Assembly: GCA_030765045.1 (NCBI GenBank)
Contig: CM060964.1
Location: forward strand, 318,254,128 to 318,318,127
DNA from: Tenodera sinensis
Lineage: Eukaryota; Arthropoda; Insecta; Mantodea; Mantidae
Reading direction: 5' to 3'
Length of the DNA: 64,000 bases
Program-made: the position numbers and the translations under genes
In this document: positions 12,395 to 22,414 of the stretch, piece after piece
Numbering within the stretch: position 1 is the first letter of the stretch
Layout: each line of letters starts with the position of its first letter
Notes under the pieces: model-generated
What the model was told of the DNA's origin: nothing
Database searches by the model: none
Seen by the model: the letters and a program-made list of their open reading frames with translations, nothing else

Positions 12395-12945
12395 CTTGAC
12401 ATTGACACAAATATTATTTAAGTGTATCATGGTTTATTATGTGCCTTTTGACTTATGTTCTTCGTTATGAGGAGAGAGAAACAGGATACAAATCTTGAGC
12501 TAATGATTATAATCGTACTTATGGCAATTTATATTCAGTTCTTTGCCTTCTTTGTCTTGCAAGCTTATTATGTATGAGCAGGTCGTTGAATTAGTTCTTA
12601 AACTCTGATGTTACTATTGTGACATTGGGTTCCTATTCACTATTGTTTAGTTCATCGACATTTCTTTAAGCTCAACATTGACCATATCCATCTTAATCTT
12701 CGGCATTGCTTTTCTGACTATGGTTTTTCTCTCTTTACTAATTGTCATCTCTTTATCTCTTATCTCTATAAGAGAAAACTTCTATATTTATAATTATTCT
12801 GCAACTATATTATTTTTCTTCTTAATTCACCCTCGATACCCTTGGGTAAAAAATATTTTCTCTTTGTCACCACAACTGATTCCTTTTTATTTTTGTTCCT
12901 GGCATCCTTATGTCAAAAACAAATTTTCATCGTCGCAATAATTCA
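12130..12945 (-). repeat. fragment like the 3' interior of the LTR element
   Basis: This stretch parallels 17750-19080, inside the LTR element, block by block: the CACTTCTCCCTA start, CATGTCTTTATAA, TTGACATTGACACAAATA, GAGGAGAGAAAAACAGGATA-like, and CATCCTTATGTCAAAAACA near the end. The minisatellite of the complete copy is replaced by a long T run (12352-12391). No LTR is attached. It is a diverged partial copy. Confidence 0.7.
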
Positions 12946-12949
12946 CTTC

Positions 12950-13207
12950 TTGCCTCAGGGGTCTCCGTCTAGGGGATATGTGAATAGCGACCACAAGGTA
13001 CCCAAGCTGAGCAGAACATTACTTCCACTTACTGGTGTTTTGCTCCTCACTGTAACTTTTCTATCTGACCTTACCTTGGTCAACTCGCGTTCTCTTCCGA
13101 CCCCGATGCTATTAGGGTTCCCGAGGGCTAGGGAGTCTTTATTTTTCCAAGCTCTCCATTTCTCTAAAATATTAACCCCTAACATGCTGACCTGTCATGG
13201 CATGTAA

Positions 13208-13238
<31 letters not shown>

Positions 13239-13759
13239 CGTCCTCCAACATTGTGTCATATCGGACGAATGAATGAAATGAAATGGGTGAAATGATGCTC
13301 AAATGAGCCCGAGGTCCAAGGAGCTTTAAGTTACCCGACATTCGTCTTCTCAGGGTAGGGAAAACCTCGGAAAAGAACCTTACCCGGATAACTTACCCTA
13401 AGCGAGATTCGAACTCGCGACCTCTTTCTTGGACATGAGGCAGACACGCTAACCATCTCGCTACCGAGGCGGGCTGGCATGTAATACGTCCTCTGATTGG
13501 TAATCAGAGGATATGGTCGGTGAATTTATTTTGATAATTCTCCCGGTCAGGTCGGTGAGATCCGTAAACCAACGACAGGTGTGGTCCTCCAGACATTCTG
13601 GGGGTTGTGAGAGAGCGATGTGACCGCCAAAACGTAAAAATCTGGTGCTCTCTAAAAAGCGGTTACTATTACTGCTATTGCTCTCTTCAATATAAAAAAA
13701 TATTGGGGAGCAAGAGGATTAATGACTTCATTGTCAGAAATCCAGCATTAGCTAACAAC
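12950..13759 (+). mobile_element. internally deleted LINE (5' end fused to 3' end)
   Basis: 12950-13693 matches the 5' end of the plus-strand LINE (32744-33223): CAGGGGTCTCCGTCTAGGGG, then GCATGTAATACGTC and CTGCTATTGCTCTCTTCAAT. At 13693 the sequence jumps straight to the last 64 bases of the LINE (AATATTGG.GAGCAAGAGGAT to TAGCTAACAAC). All of EN, RT and RNase H are missing. The join falls on a short A/T microhomology. A SINE (13209-13474) is inserted in the 5' part. A target duplication is not evident. Confidence 0.8.
13209..13474 (-). repeat. tRNA-derived SINE with 11-bp target duplication
   Basis: On the minus strand it starts GCCCGCCTCGGTAGCGAGAT (A box region), with GCGAGTTCGAATCTCGC as B box, a body containing GGTTTTCCCTACCCTGAGAA, and a 3' A tail (T run at 13208-13230). 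It is flanked by TGGCATGTAAT on both sides (13197-13208 and 13475-13485). Removing it restores continuity with the LINE 5' end as seen at 33000. Confidence 0.88.
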
Positions 13760-13869
13760 GTATTTACTGAAACGTTTTCACTTTTCTTCATTTTTACTTC
13801 TCATCCCTTCATTTTCTGGACCATCACTTTTGAAACACTGTGAAGCGAAACGAAAACTTAATATGCAAT

Positions 13870-13989
13870 TTAAGCCTTACCTTTTAACACTTCTCTCAAG
13901 CTCCGTATTAATTCTTGGAGTTTACTCTGGTCAGCTTCTATATCTTCAGCCACCTCAAGATCATTTGCTGCCGTTTTTTTTCTAGACAT
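13870..13989 (-). CDS. small ORF downstream of heat-shock-like promoter
   Basis: A 39-codon ORF begins MSRKKTAANDLEVAEDIEAD and continues with a short amphipathic helix (SKLQELIRSLREVLK). A good splice-donor-like sequence (AAAG|GTAAGG) falls at codon 36-37, with an acceptor-like TTCGCTTCACAG about 43 bases on, so it could be a first exon. The start MSRK is shared with the gag ORF at 21 kb, which also enters a coiled coil, so this may be the start of another retroelement gag. It lies 0.8 kb downstream of the promoter at 14.8 kb. Function unknown. Confidence 0.35.
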   Translation of the reverse strand: MSRKKTAANDLEVAEDIEADQSKLQELIRSLREVLKGKA

Positions 13990-14471
13990 CTTCGATGCTA
14001 GAAAGAACCTGAAATTTATAACCACCATTTAGTTGGTCGTAAAATTTAAAATGTCTCAAAGGAACAGAAAAGTATAGTATTACTACAGCTATTCGTAACA
14101 GTGGCATAGATAACGAGGGTTTCCAAGAGGTCTGGATACCCAAAATGTTAAAAAAAAAAAAATAAAATAAAAAAAAAATAAACATGCAAACAAAAATCGC
14201 AATTACAATTAACAATAAAGCTATTTTGTGGAGTCTACTAAATCAAAATGAAATCTTTAGAACTATAGAAACCCAATTATCGGAAACGATAAGTAAGCAT
14301 CGAGAACGACCCAATATATAGCTGACATACATAACAGAAACGCAGAAAACACAAACTTATATGTCGGACTGTATTGTGACATGTCATAAAAGACTGTCAG
14401 TTAATAACTTGATCTAGTTCCAATTTCCATTGTCACTTCAGTTTCTTCAAACTGTCACTTTACTTATGTGA

Positions 14472-14596
14472 TCTGCAAGAGGAAATTGACAAAGACCACC
14501 TTCAATTATGCACGGCCACTTTTAGCGCCCCATCCATCAGTGAGAGTGAGAGGATTAATAACTTCATTGTCAGAAATCCAGCACTGGCTAACAACA
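14472..14596 (+). mobile_element. 5'-truncated LINE copy with 10-bp target duplication
   Basis: It carries the last ~125 bases of the LINE family seen at 38250-38384 (CTGCAAGAGGAAATTGA to TTAATAACTTCATTGTCAGA and CTAACAACA). It is bounded by ACTTATGTGA at 14462-14471 and 14597-14606. It splits what would be the 5' untranslated region of the minus-strand promoter unit. Confidence 0.85.
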
Positions 14597-14789
14597 ACTT
14601 ATGTGAACTAGTTCAACTTCCCTTATCACTTCGCTTTCTTCGCGACGCAGCCTGTATTTCCGGGCGCTTCACTCGCCTTGTCACAAATACTCGCCGTACG
14701 TTGCAGCAATCGTCACAAAGTCGCTCGGAGAATGCACTTTATGTCGCACCAGAAACGCTTTCACTAACTCGCCTCCTGACTCGTTCACT

Positions 14790-14870
14790 AACTTACTCAC
14801 AAGAGCGCCCATTTATATAGATGTTGGAAATGTCCACAGTGCTCCAGAACGTTCGAGAAGAGAAGGGAAG
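14790..14870 (-). promoter_or_regulatory. heat-shock-type promoter (HSE plus TATA)
   Basis: On the minus strand, 14862-14843 holds alternating inverted pentamers TTCnnGAAnnTTCnnGA (TTCTCGAACGTTCTGGA), a strong heat shock factor site. About 25 bases downstream lies TATATAAAT (14820-14811), followed by GGGCGC and a G/A-rich leader with repeated GTGA(A/G) steps. Insect hsp70 promoters have this order: HSE, TATA, short GC block, A-rich leader. No hsp70 coding sequence follows; the leader is broken by a LINE fragment and reaches only a small ORF at 13989. It may be a stray duplicated promoter or part of a retroelement. Confidence 0.55.
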
Positions 14871-15134
14871 CGGGAACGTCCAGAGGATTCGGATTGTCTA
14901 ACGATAGCGCTTCTGCTTAACTCTGTTTGCCCCTTCACTGCCACGTAAATCTTGTGTTCAAACTGACAGCCTTCAGCTGCTTCATAAGACAGGCGATTAT
15001 GAAAACCATTTAGGAATGATTTAGCCAGTGTTCAGGAATGTCTCTCGTCGCTTCCATAGTTCGATGCTCCAGATCTCCTAAGTTACTGGGCCTATCTTGA
15101 TATACTACTTGATATACTATACTTCAAATAACCC

Positions 15135-15482
15135 CTCAAAAACAAATCCAAAGGCGACAAAAGCTGAAGATCTTTTCGAGCACTCTATGGGACCTCTCCT
15201 CCCAATCCATCAGTGTGGAAAACCCTGGTCTAAGTGCTAACGGATAATCTGTCCAAACTGAGCTGGAGATCTTGTGGAAAAACTGGCATTTTTGGATAGC
15301 TGAAGGTTGATTGGGTTTAGAAACAAGGTTGTGATGGTCGATACTACATGATTTCGAAGTAACTCCAAGCATTCAGTAGCGTTTAGCGTTTCTCTACGGA
15401 AGAAAGAACCAATAATATGGTCACCAACAATACCAACCCAAACTTTCAGTTCCTGTGGATACTGCGTGTGGTTTTCCTCCAT
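15135..15482 (-). pseudogene. mariner-like transposase fragment (catalytic core)
   Basis: Minus strand: 15482-15237 begins MEENHTQYPQELKVWVGIVG and continues HIIGSFF, the recognisable core segment of the arthropod mariner-like family (HTQ-PQ-VNVWAGI-GD-IIGPFF). A second frame (15372-15136) contributes WTD and the remains of a WIGRRGPIE block. Frameshifts and a stop separate the two, and both ends are missing. Confidence 0.7.
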
Positions 15483-15954
15483 GCATTGTGGCTTTATGTC
15501 TGATCATATATTCTCTTCGAATATATTAAGATATCTGATCATGTTGGGAGTATATAAGTAAATAGTTTGTATCCACGGCAGCAGCCAATGAGAGGCGACT
15601 AGTGCACGTGATAGTTAAAGAGATATGAAGCAAAGTTATACCAGGTGAGTCAGCTGCCCCTTATTTTCCAGTTTTATGCAATCCGCATTTTATAGTCTGA
15701 CATAAGAACATCGGCCCCTATGCTAGGTTCTACCCATGAATGTCTTTGGATACACACTCGACGAAATTGCCTTTTAATATATCTGCTCGTAATCAAACTG
15801 CTTAAATTTGCATCACTGCAAATGTATACCCGGACCAGCTAATACTACATGTTAAACTGAATGTTTATCTCTGAAGTTATTAAGTAACTCAGTTGCAGGT
15901 GCACGATTCCTAAATAATCCGCCTGCTGTAAAGGTGGTACGAACCTTCTTCATT

Positions 15955-16120
15955 CCTTAGTCTTGCAAAGACAACGGAATTTCAAAGGCATCGCATAGCA
16001 ACCAGCTCTTAAAACATTTCACCATCGCTTAAAGCCTGCTATATTCCCATATTCCCCTTGCACCTACAAGAAAATTAGTAATAAGGTAATTTCAGAAAGT
16101 GCTTATGCCGATTAAAATTT
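15955..16120 (-). repeat. repeat A fragment, copy 3
   Basis: Reverse complement of the repeat A 5' part (CCCTTGCACCTACAAGAAAA, CTTAAAGCCTGCTAT). It is short and lacks the CA tract. Confidence 0.6.
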
Positions 16121-16154
16121 AGCAGATAGAGAAATAAGCATTTGCAACAATAGT

Positions 16155-16358
16155 GTGTATAAAAGTGAGTATAGCTCTATATATATATATATTTGCGAAC
16201 AGAGGTTCTCCAAATTGAACTATATTAAACGTCTGTATCGCAATAGGCTACGCGACGATCACTTGGTGGATCTTCTAAGGCTATGCCAAATATTGATAGA
16301 CTTCTTAAACGTAAGTAGTACGAAAGGAGTCACTAATGAACAGAAGTTTATCATATAA
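16155..16358 (+). pseudogene. hAT C-terminal dimerisation domain fragment
   Basis: A 67-codon frame contains CEQRFSKLNYIKRLYRNRLR followed by DDHLVDLLRL. This matches the conserved C-terminal hAT dimerisation domain (CERxFSxLNxIKxxxRNRL...L..L). Nothing upstream resembles the rest of a transposase, so it is an isolated remnant. It is not from the same lineage as the hAT at 5.4-7.0 kb, whose motif is CESLFSAMKRIK. Confidence 0.6.
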
Positions 16359-16359
16359 G

Positions 16360-16800
16360 ATTTGAAAGTACTTTCCTAAATCAAACACAACTTGCATGTC
16401 ATCAACCCGCCACTGCATCACAAGGTACGGTAGGGGGTAAAAGAGAGGCAAAGTCCGCGTATACTCGAAGGAGGTAAACCCACACTCCCCTATTTCGCAA
16501 AGGTTGGACACCGCTTCTGTAGACTGTGTTAACATCAATAGAAGAAACTGTATTTTTGCAAAAGTTTAGAAAAAAAATATGTGATAGAAAAGCAACTGGA
16601 GTGATTTTATCATTTTGTCACAATATATTCTTGGAAGAAGAAAATACATTTGACTTCGGATAATTGTAGTTTCACCTAACAAGATATTTTAACAGATAAG
16701 ATAAACTATGTTATGGTAGCGTGACATTTACTCCAGAAAGTTAGTCTTACCACAATTCCAGAGTTAAAGCCACTTTAAAATAAACATTACCTCATACTTT
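16360..16800. other. no recognisable feature
   Basis: No supported gene or repeat. Confidence 0.35.
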
Positions 16801-17140
16801 TATACTTGGTTGCAGTCTTTAACCCAGAGAGAAACAATCTGATGTGTCGAACTCACATGACTTTCTCTACTCTTGTATTATCTATTCTTACAAACTACTA
16901 CTACTCCTCTCTTCAATTTGGTCGAGTTGATAAATCCCCACCTAGTGTTGCTGTGAAATCTGCCATGATATTGTGGTTGCAGAACAAAGGTTTTCGGAGT
17001 TACAGTTCCATGTGTATAATGATTTTTACAGGATGATAGAAATAAATAAACCTAAAGAAGTTTCTAAAGCGGACGCATTTTTGGTTGTACAGGGCCAAAC
17101 TGTCGTTTATTTGTCCCCACACACGTGTGATCTTAACCCC

Positions 17141-17694
17141 TGTGGCGGGGTTTTATTATAAATGATGGTCATATATCAGCGTGAATATAGCAGCAAATGG
17201 AGTATTGTTTTTACTAAAAGGTGGAAAGTTTGTTATAGCAGACGCCACTCTTATCTGCAGGGTTGGCGGTCTAAGAATGGAATGCAAAAGCCAACGTTCT
17301 TTTATCACAAACACATTTATTAGTTATTTACACTTCTTATCACATTTTCAATTAATTAACGACTTTTAAATTTCGACAGCGTCTACGCTGGTTAAAAGTT
17401 TGGGTGTAATTTACATGTTCACACACCATCAGCAATTATACGACCTCCCACTTTGAGTTCACAGACGCTAATGAATATAGTACCTAGCGTCCTATGACGC
17501 AACACCGCCATTCTTGTGTATTCATCCGCGCAACAGTTCTCATTGGTTGAACTCAAAGTGACGAGAAGACATTGGATCTTGAATATTGAAAAAAATAGGT
17601 CCCTGATACACCCAAATTAAAAGAATTAAAAATTTACACACTCTTACAAAAATATTTACATGAACAATTTTCTATTAGTCAATATTCTGTCTCA
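17141..17694 (-). repeat. 3' LTR
   Basis: 554-bp long terminal repeat, apparently identical to 21861-22414 except for one base. It has TG...CA ends on the minus strand. A 62-codon plus-strand frame occurs in both LTRs and is incidental. Confidence 0.93.
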
Positions 17695-19486
17695 TATGCC
17701 CCTTGTTTTGTTTTTCAAGTTGTCACCTTATTCACAATCTTGAAACACAATACAATACTTCTCCCTACTTCTATGATTCAATCACTTTGTACAATTTTTT
17801 TTTTTTTTTTTTTTCAGTCTTCTTCACTGTTTGTCCTTGTCCTTTGTTTTGACATAATACAACATGTCTTTATAAGTTTCACATATTCGGTTACTACACA
17901 ATGCATTCAGTTATTATACAATACATATCCAGTTATTGTACAACACATTTAGTTATTACACAATATGTCCAATTATTATGCAATACATATTCAGTCCTTG
18001 TACAATATACCCAGTTATCATATCACATATGTTGTTATTATACAATACACCTTCAGTCATTATACAATACATATTCAGTTATTGTACAACACATTTGATT
18101 ACTACACAACATGTCCAATTATTACACAATATATATTCAGTTATTGCACAATATATCCTGCTATCATAACACATATGTTCTGTTATTATGCAATACATAT
18201 TCAGTTATTACACAATACATATTCAGTTATTGTACAATATATCCTGCTATCACATCACATATGTTCTGTTATTATGCAATACATATTCAGTTATTACACA
18301 ATACACATTCAGTTTTGGCATAAAGCATTTAGTTATTCCTCAACATATTCAGTTATTGTACAATATATCCAGTTATCATATCACATATGTTGTTATTATA
18401 CAATACACCTTCAGTCATTATACAATACATATTCAGTTATTGTACAACACATTTGATTACTATACAACATGTCCAATTATTACACAATATATATTCAGTT
18501 ATTGCACAACACATACTCAGTTATTGTACATTTGACATTGACACAAATACAATTTAAGTGTTTCATGTGGTTTTTGACTTGTATTCTTTGCTATGAGGAG
18601 AGAAAAACAGGATACAAATTTTGAGCTAATGATTATAATCATGTTTATGGCAATGTTTTATTCAGTTCTTTGCCTTCTTTGTCTTATGAGCTTATGTATA
18701 GGCAGGTTATTGAGTTGGTTCTTAAACTCTGATGTTACTAATGGTACTAATTTTCTTGATTGGGTTATTATTCATCGTTGTTTGGTTCAACATTTCTTCG
18801 AGCTTAGCATTGGCTATATTCATCTCAATTCATGGGCATTGTTTTTCTGGTTATGGTTTTCCTCATTTCACTAATTGTCATTTCTTTGTCTCTTATTTTT
18901 ATAAGAGAAAACTTCTATACTTACAATTATTCTGTAATTGTATTATTTTTCTTCTCAATTTACTCTCGACATCTTTGTGTCGAAATATTATATCTTTTTC
19001 ATCATAATTGATTCATTTTTATTTTTGTCCTTGACATCCTTATGTCAAAAACATATTATCTTCCGTCGCTATGATTCATTTATTTAATGACAATCAGTGT
19101 CCTCATCTGTTTTTGTTGACAATGCTCTTTGTGGTCGATATAGCCAATGACTATGTTGATTTTCTTCCCTGTTGTAATCCTATTCTGAACATAATTTCCT
19201 ATAAGTAACCCATCAAAAATTGTTATCTTCTTTCATCTCTATTATTCCTGCCTTACACATTTGTTGACAAAGACTATTTGGTCCTTTCTTTGTATGGCTT
19301 CAATTTATTTTTGTGGTATCTTCCTACCAACTTGCCATTTGTATTCTGTAGCTCATACGTGTGGTCACCCAGCTGTTTTGTTATGACCAGTGGTCCATCT
19401 CTCTCTTCGTGTAGCCATCATGGTGTCGATGTCAATTGTAAGTTGCCGAGATTTTGTTGTTTGTCATCCACTCGGTTGGGACGAAC
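17695..19486 (-). other. non-coding 3' interior of LTR element
   Basis: About 1.8 kb downstream of gag with no minus-strand ORF of note and no pol motif. It includes a minisatellite (17885-18535). The diverged fragment at 12130-12945 has the same block order, so this non-coding interior is a family trait rather than a local deletion. Confidence 0.75.
17885..18535 (+). repeat. minisatellite with about 20-bp AT-rich unit
   Basis: Tandem degenerate units of the type CAATACATATTCAGTTATTA. A higher-order duplication is visible: 18000-18165 recurs at 18358-18520 with few differences, a shift of about 358 bp. The plus-strand frames through it are repeat artefacts. Confidence 0.9.
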
Positions 19487-21583
19487 TTAGTTGTTGTAAT
19501 TTCCCTGAGTGTTGGTGGTGGTTGTCGTTTCTGTATTCTGTGCAGTATCTGCCCTATCCGGCACATTTTCATTCTGTTCCTGTTGTCTTACGTTGTCGAT
19601 GTTCCCTTGGTTTCTGCCCCATTGGCGTGAACCTCTGTCATATGACGATCTGTGGTTGTTCAAGTGTTCCCTACTGAATCGTATGTGATTCACTTGATGG
19701 GCATGGTCTCCTGGTCTTCCACGATCATATGTATATGTTTGGTGTCTCGATTCACCCCTCGGTATCGTGTCGTGGTACCGCTGCCTTGTGTTCTCCATCC
19801 TCTCGCCATGATTATGTGGTTGTGGGAAATGGTGTGCCCCTCTCCCCCTTTCATGGGTACTCCTAGTATTTCTATGTTCTCCCTCGCTCTGGTTGTTCGT
19901 AGCCGAGTTCCGGTTTAGGATGGGTGAGTTTGGGTGACCGTTCCTATGTCTATGCTCATTAGGCCGACCATTTTGTGTTTCGAAGGCTGTCAGCAGTTCT
20001 ATCATATCTGCAAAATCTACTGGCCTCGCAACAATTAATCCTGTTCTCACTGTGTCTGGGAAATGTCTTGTTATACTGGCAATTAGTTCTGCCTCCGACA
20101 AGTTGGGGTCTAATAGCTTTCCTTTGTTGGCTACTTTCATAAAATAGTCGACTAATGACAACCCTTTGGCTGGATCGTATCTACCTGTCGCTAGCTCTAC
20201 CCTAGTTTGGTTTTGTTTAGCTGGGCCCCAATACCTTGATAGGAATAAATTTCTGAATGAGCTATAAGACTCATGACCAGCTAGTGTTAACCTGAGCCAT
20301 TCTAATGCCTTGTTTTTTAAGCTTTTCTTAACTATCATCATCCTAAGCTCGTTTGGTATCCTTTTCACTTTAAAGTATTCTTCCATCTCTTTAACAAAGA
20401 GTTTTGGATCGTCTCCCTTCTCCTCGTCAAATGTAGGTGGTGTGATTTCATGTAATATGCTGTTGGTGTAACATGTGTTATGTGTTGTGTCATTGTTTGG
20501 TTGTGAACCTCTTTCTCTGTATGGTGAGTCAACATTTTGTACATTACTCAAATAACTCTCATCTTGTACATTACTTACATCTAAATCATCTTGTCTTTGT
20601 AATGCCTTCACAACATCATTTACATTAGCCAAATTTTCTTTCCCTTTTTTCATTTCTTCACAAATTGATTTTAAATCATTCTTTATTTCTAAGTGGCTTT
20701 GTTTCATATCATTTATAGCATCCTGTTGTGAAAGCATCACATCATTCATTGTCTTAATTTTAGGAATTACAATTTGTTCTACAGTTTCATTAATAATGTC
20801 TTTCTTTACTACCTCAATCTCTTTCCTTAATTCCTCAGTTATTTCTGCTTTTACATTTGTTATCTTACAGTCTACACTTGTATTACATTCTGTTATTTCA
20901 TCCCTACATCTAGCAATTTCTCCTTCTAACACAATTTTATTCTCCCTCATCTCTGATTCTATCTTTCCCATCCTATCTCCTACAATTTCTATCCTAGCTT
21001 CTAAGGCTTCCTTTGTTTCATTTAAGTTTTTATGAACTAATTTTAAATTAGTTTCCATTACTTTCATATTTTCTTTACACTCCTGTCTTCCTAATTCTAT
21101 TTTCTGTTCTAGGTTCTGTCTACCTAATTCCATTTGCTGTTCTAAGTTCTGTCTACCTAATTCCATTTTCTGTTCTAAGTCTTTTCTCACTTCCTCCATT
21201 TTCTGACCTATCTCTTCCTTATTCTGTTCCAGTTTCTGACCTATACTCTGACTTAAACTTTGTTCTATATCCTGTTTCAATTCTATGTTATTTTGTTTCA
21301 TTTTCTGACCTAAACTTTGTTCTATATCCTGTTTCAATTCTAAGTTATTTTGTTTCATTTTCTGGCCTAAACTTTGTTCCAGTCTTTCAAACATCATCAT
21401 TAACCTTTGGTCTTTGCTTATTTCCGCCTGTTCCTCACTTCCTAATCCTTCCTGATAACTAGGCCTATCTGCCCCTTCCCCCACTCCTGTTTCTATCTCT
21501 TTTCGCGACATTTTAATTCCTTTATCTAATTCACTTAATGTTGAAAGTCCTGTTACTTTTCCACTTCTCAAAAACATGCACAA
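19487..21583 (-). CDS. retrotransposon gag with long coiled coil
   Basis: Uninterrupted 698-codon ORF. Residues ~50-330 are almost entirely coiled coil, with near-repeats of QSLGQKMKQNN and LEQKMELGRQN. Residues ~385-540 form a gag/capsid-like domain: the PPTFDEEKGDDPKLFVKEME start, LKNKALEWLRLT, FLSRYWGPAKQ and LVDYFMKVANKGKLL are the usual Retrotrans_gag landmarks. Residues ~545-698 are rich in Arg, His, Gly and Asn. No CCHC zinc knuckle is seen; the basic tail probably takes the nucleic-acid-binding role. The ATG at 21583 is followed by a second possible start (MSRKEIETG, 24 codons on), which fits the start seen at 13989. The ORF is intact in a recent insertion and may still be translated. 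Confidence 0.85.
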   Translation of the reverse strand: MCMFLRSGKVTGLSTLSELDKGIKMSRKEIETGVGEGADRPSYQEGLGSEEQAEISKDQRLMMMFERLEQSLGQKMKQNNLELKQDIEQSLGQKMKQNNIELKQDIEQSLSQSIGQKLEQNKEEIGQKMEEVRKDLEQKMELGRQNLEQQMELGRQNLEQKIELGRQECKENMKVMETNLKLVHKNLNETKEALEARIEIVGDRMGKIESEMRENKIVLEGEIARCRDEITECNTSVDCKITNVKAEITEELRKEIEVVKKDIINETVEQIVIPKIKTMNDVMLSQQDAINDMKQSHLEIKNDLKSICEEMKKGKENLANVNDVVKALQRQDDLDVSNVQDESYLSNVQNVDSPYRERGSQPNNDTTHNTCYTNSILHEITPPTFDEEKGDDPKLFVKEMEEYFKVKRIPNELRMMIVKKSLKNKALEWLRLTLAGHESYSSFRNLFLSRYWGPAKQNQTRVELATGRYDPAKGLSLVDYFMKVANKGKLLDPNLSEAELIASITRHFPDTVRTGLIVARPVDFADMIELLTAFETQNGRPNEHRHRNGHPNSPILNRNSATNNQSEGEHRNTRSTHERGRGAHHFPQPHNHGERMENTRQRYHDTIPRGESRHQTYTYDRGRPGDHAHQVNHIRFSREHLNNHRSSYDRGSRQWGRNQGNIDNVRQQEQNENVPDRADTAQNTETTTTTNTQGNYNN

Positions 21584-21621
21584 TGGAAATAAAATGTATA
21601 AAGAAACAAAAAATTTTGATC

Positions 21622-21822
21622 CTACTTTCTTTTCTGTTGGTTCTTCGTCCAGTTATTTACGTCTCCTGGGTAGTTGGCTTCGCTAGATGATCTCCGGTGT
21701 TTTTCCCACGTTGATTCTCCGTATATCGATGTTTTGTTGATATCAGTCGATGGTCTAATGGCGTCTTTCTCCTGCACGATGAGATAGCGTCCTTTTGATG
21801 TTAGCACTTCGTAATTTTGCAT
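21622..21822 (-). CDS. small leader ORF upstream of gag
   Basis: 66-codon ORF (starts MQNYEVLTSKGRYLIVQEKD) between the primer site and gag. No domain is recognised. Its position suggests an upstream ORF of the genomic RNA, but coding is unproven. Confidence 0.3.
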   Translation of the reverse strand: MQNYEVLTSKGRYLIVQEKDAIRPSTDINKTSIYGESTWEKHRRSSSEANYPGDVNNWTKNQQKRK

Positions 21823-21840
21823 TCCATTCTAAATTCGCGC

Positions 21841-21858
21841 TCCACGTTGGGCAAGCCA
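21841..21858 (-). other. primer binding site (tRNA-Lys-like)
   Basis: Minus strand TGGCTTGCCCAACGTGGA, two bases inside the 5' LTR. It resembles the TGGCGCCCAACGTGGGGC site complementary to tRNA-Lys, with two extra bases in the TGGC/GCCC junction. Confidence 0.65.
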
Positions 21859-21860
21859 TT

Positions 21861-22414
21861 TGTGGCGGGGTTTTATTATAAATGAAGGTCATATATCAGC
21901 GTGAATATAGCAGCAAATGGAGTATTGTTTTTACTAAAAGGTGGAAAGTTTGTTATAGCAGACGCCACTCTTATCTGCAGGGTTGGCGGTCTAAGAATGG
22001 AATGCAAAAGCCAACGTTCTTTTATCACAAACACATTTATTAGTTATTTACACTTCTTATCACATTTTCAATTAATTAACGACTTTTAAATTTCGACAGC
22101 GTCTACGCTGGTTAAAAGTTTGGGTGTAATTTACATGTTCACACACCATCAGCAATTATACGACCTCCCACTTTGAGTTCACAGACGCTAATGAATATAG
22201 TACCTAGCGTCCTATGACGCAACACCGCCATTCTTGTGTATTCATCCGCGCAACAGTTCTCATTGGTTGAACTCAAAGTGACGAGAAGACATTGGATCTT
22301 GAATATTGAAAAAAATAGGTCCCTGATACACCCAAATTAAAAGAATTAAAAATTTACACACTCTTACAAAAATATTTACATGAACAATTTTCTATTAGTC
22401 AATATTCTGTCTCA
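21861..22414 (-). repeat. 5' LTR
   Basis: 554-bp repeat that is the partner of 17141-17694. On the minus strand it should carry the promoter. Confidence 0.93.

Noticed and set aside
17901..18535. Tyr/Ile/Gln-rich ORFs in the minisatellite
   Set aside because: Several overlapping frames of one tandem repeat; antisense to the retroelement.
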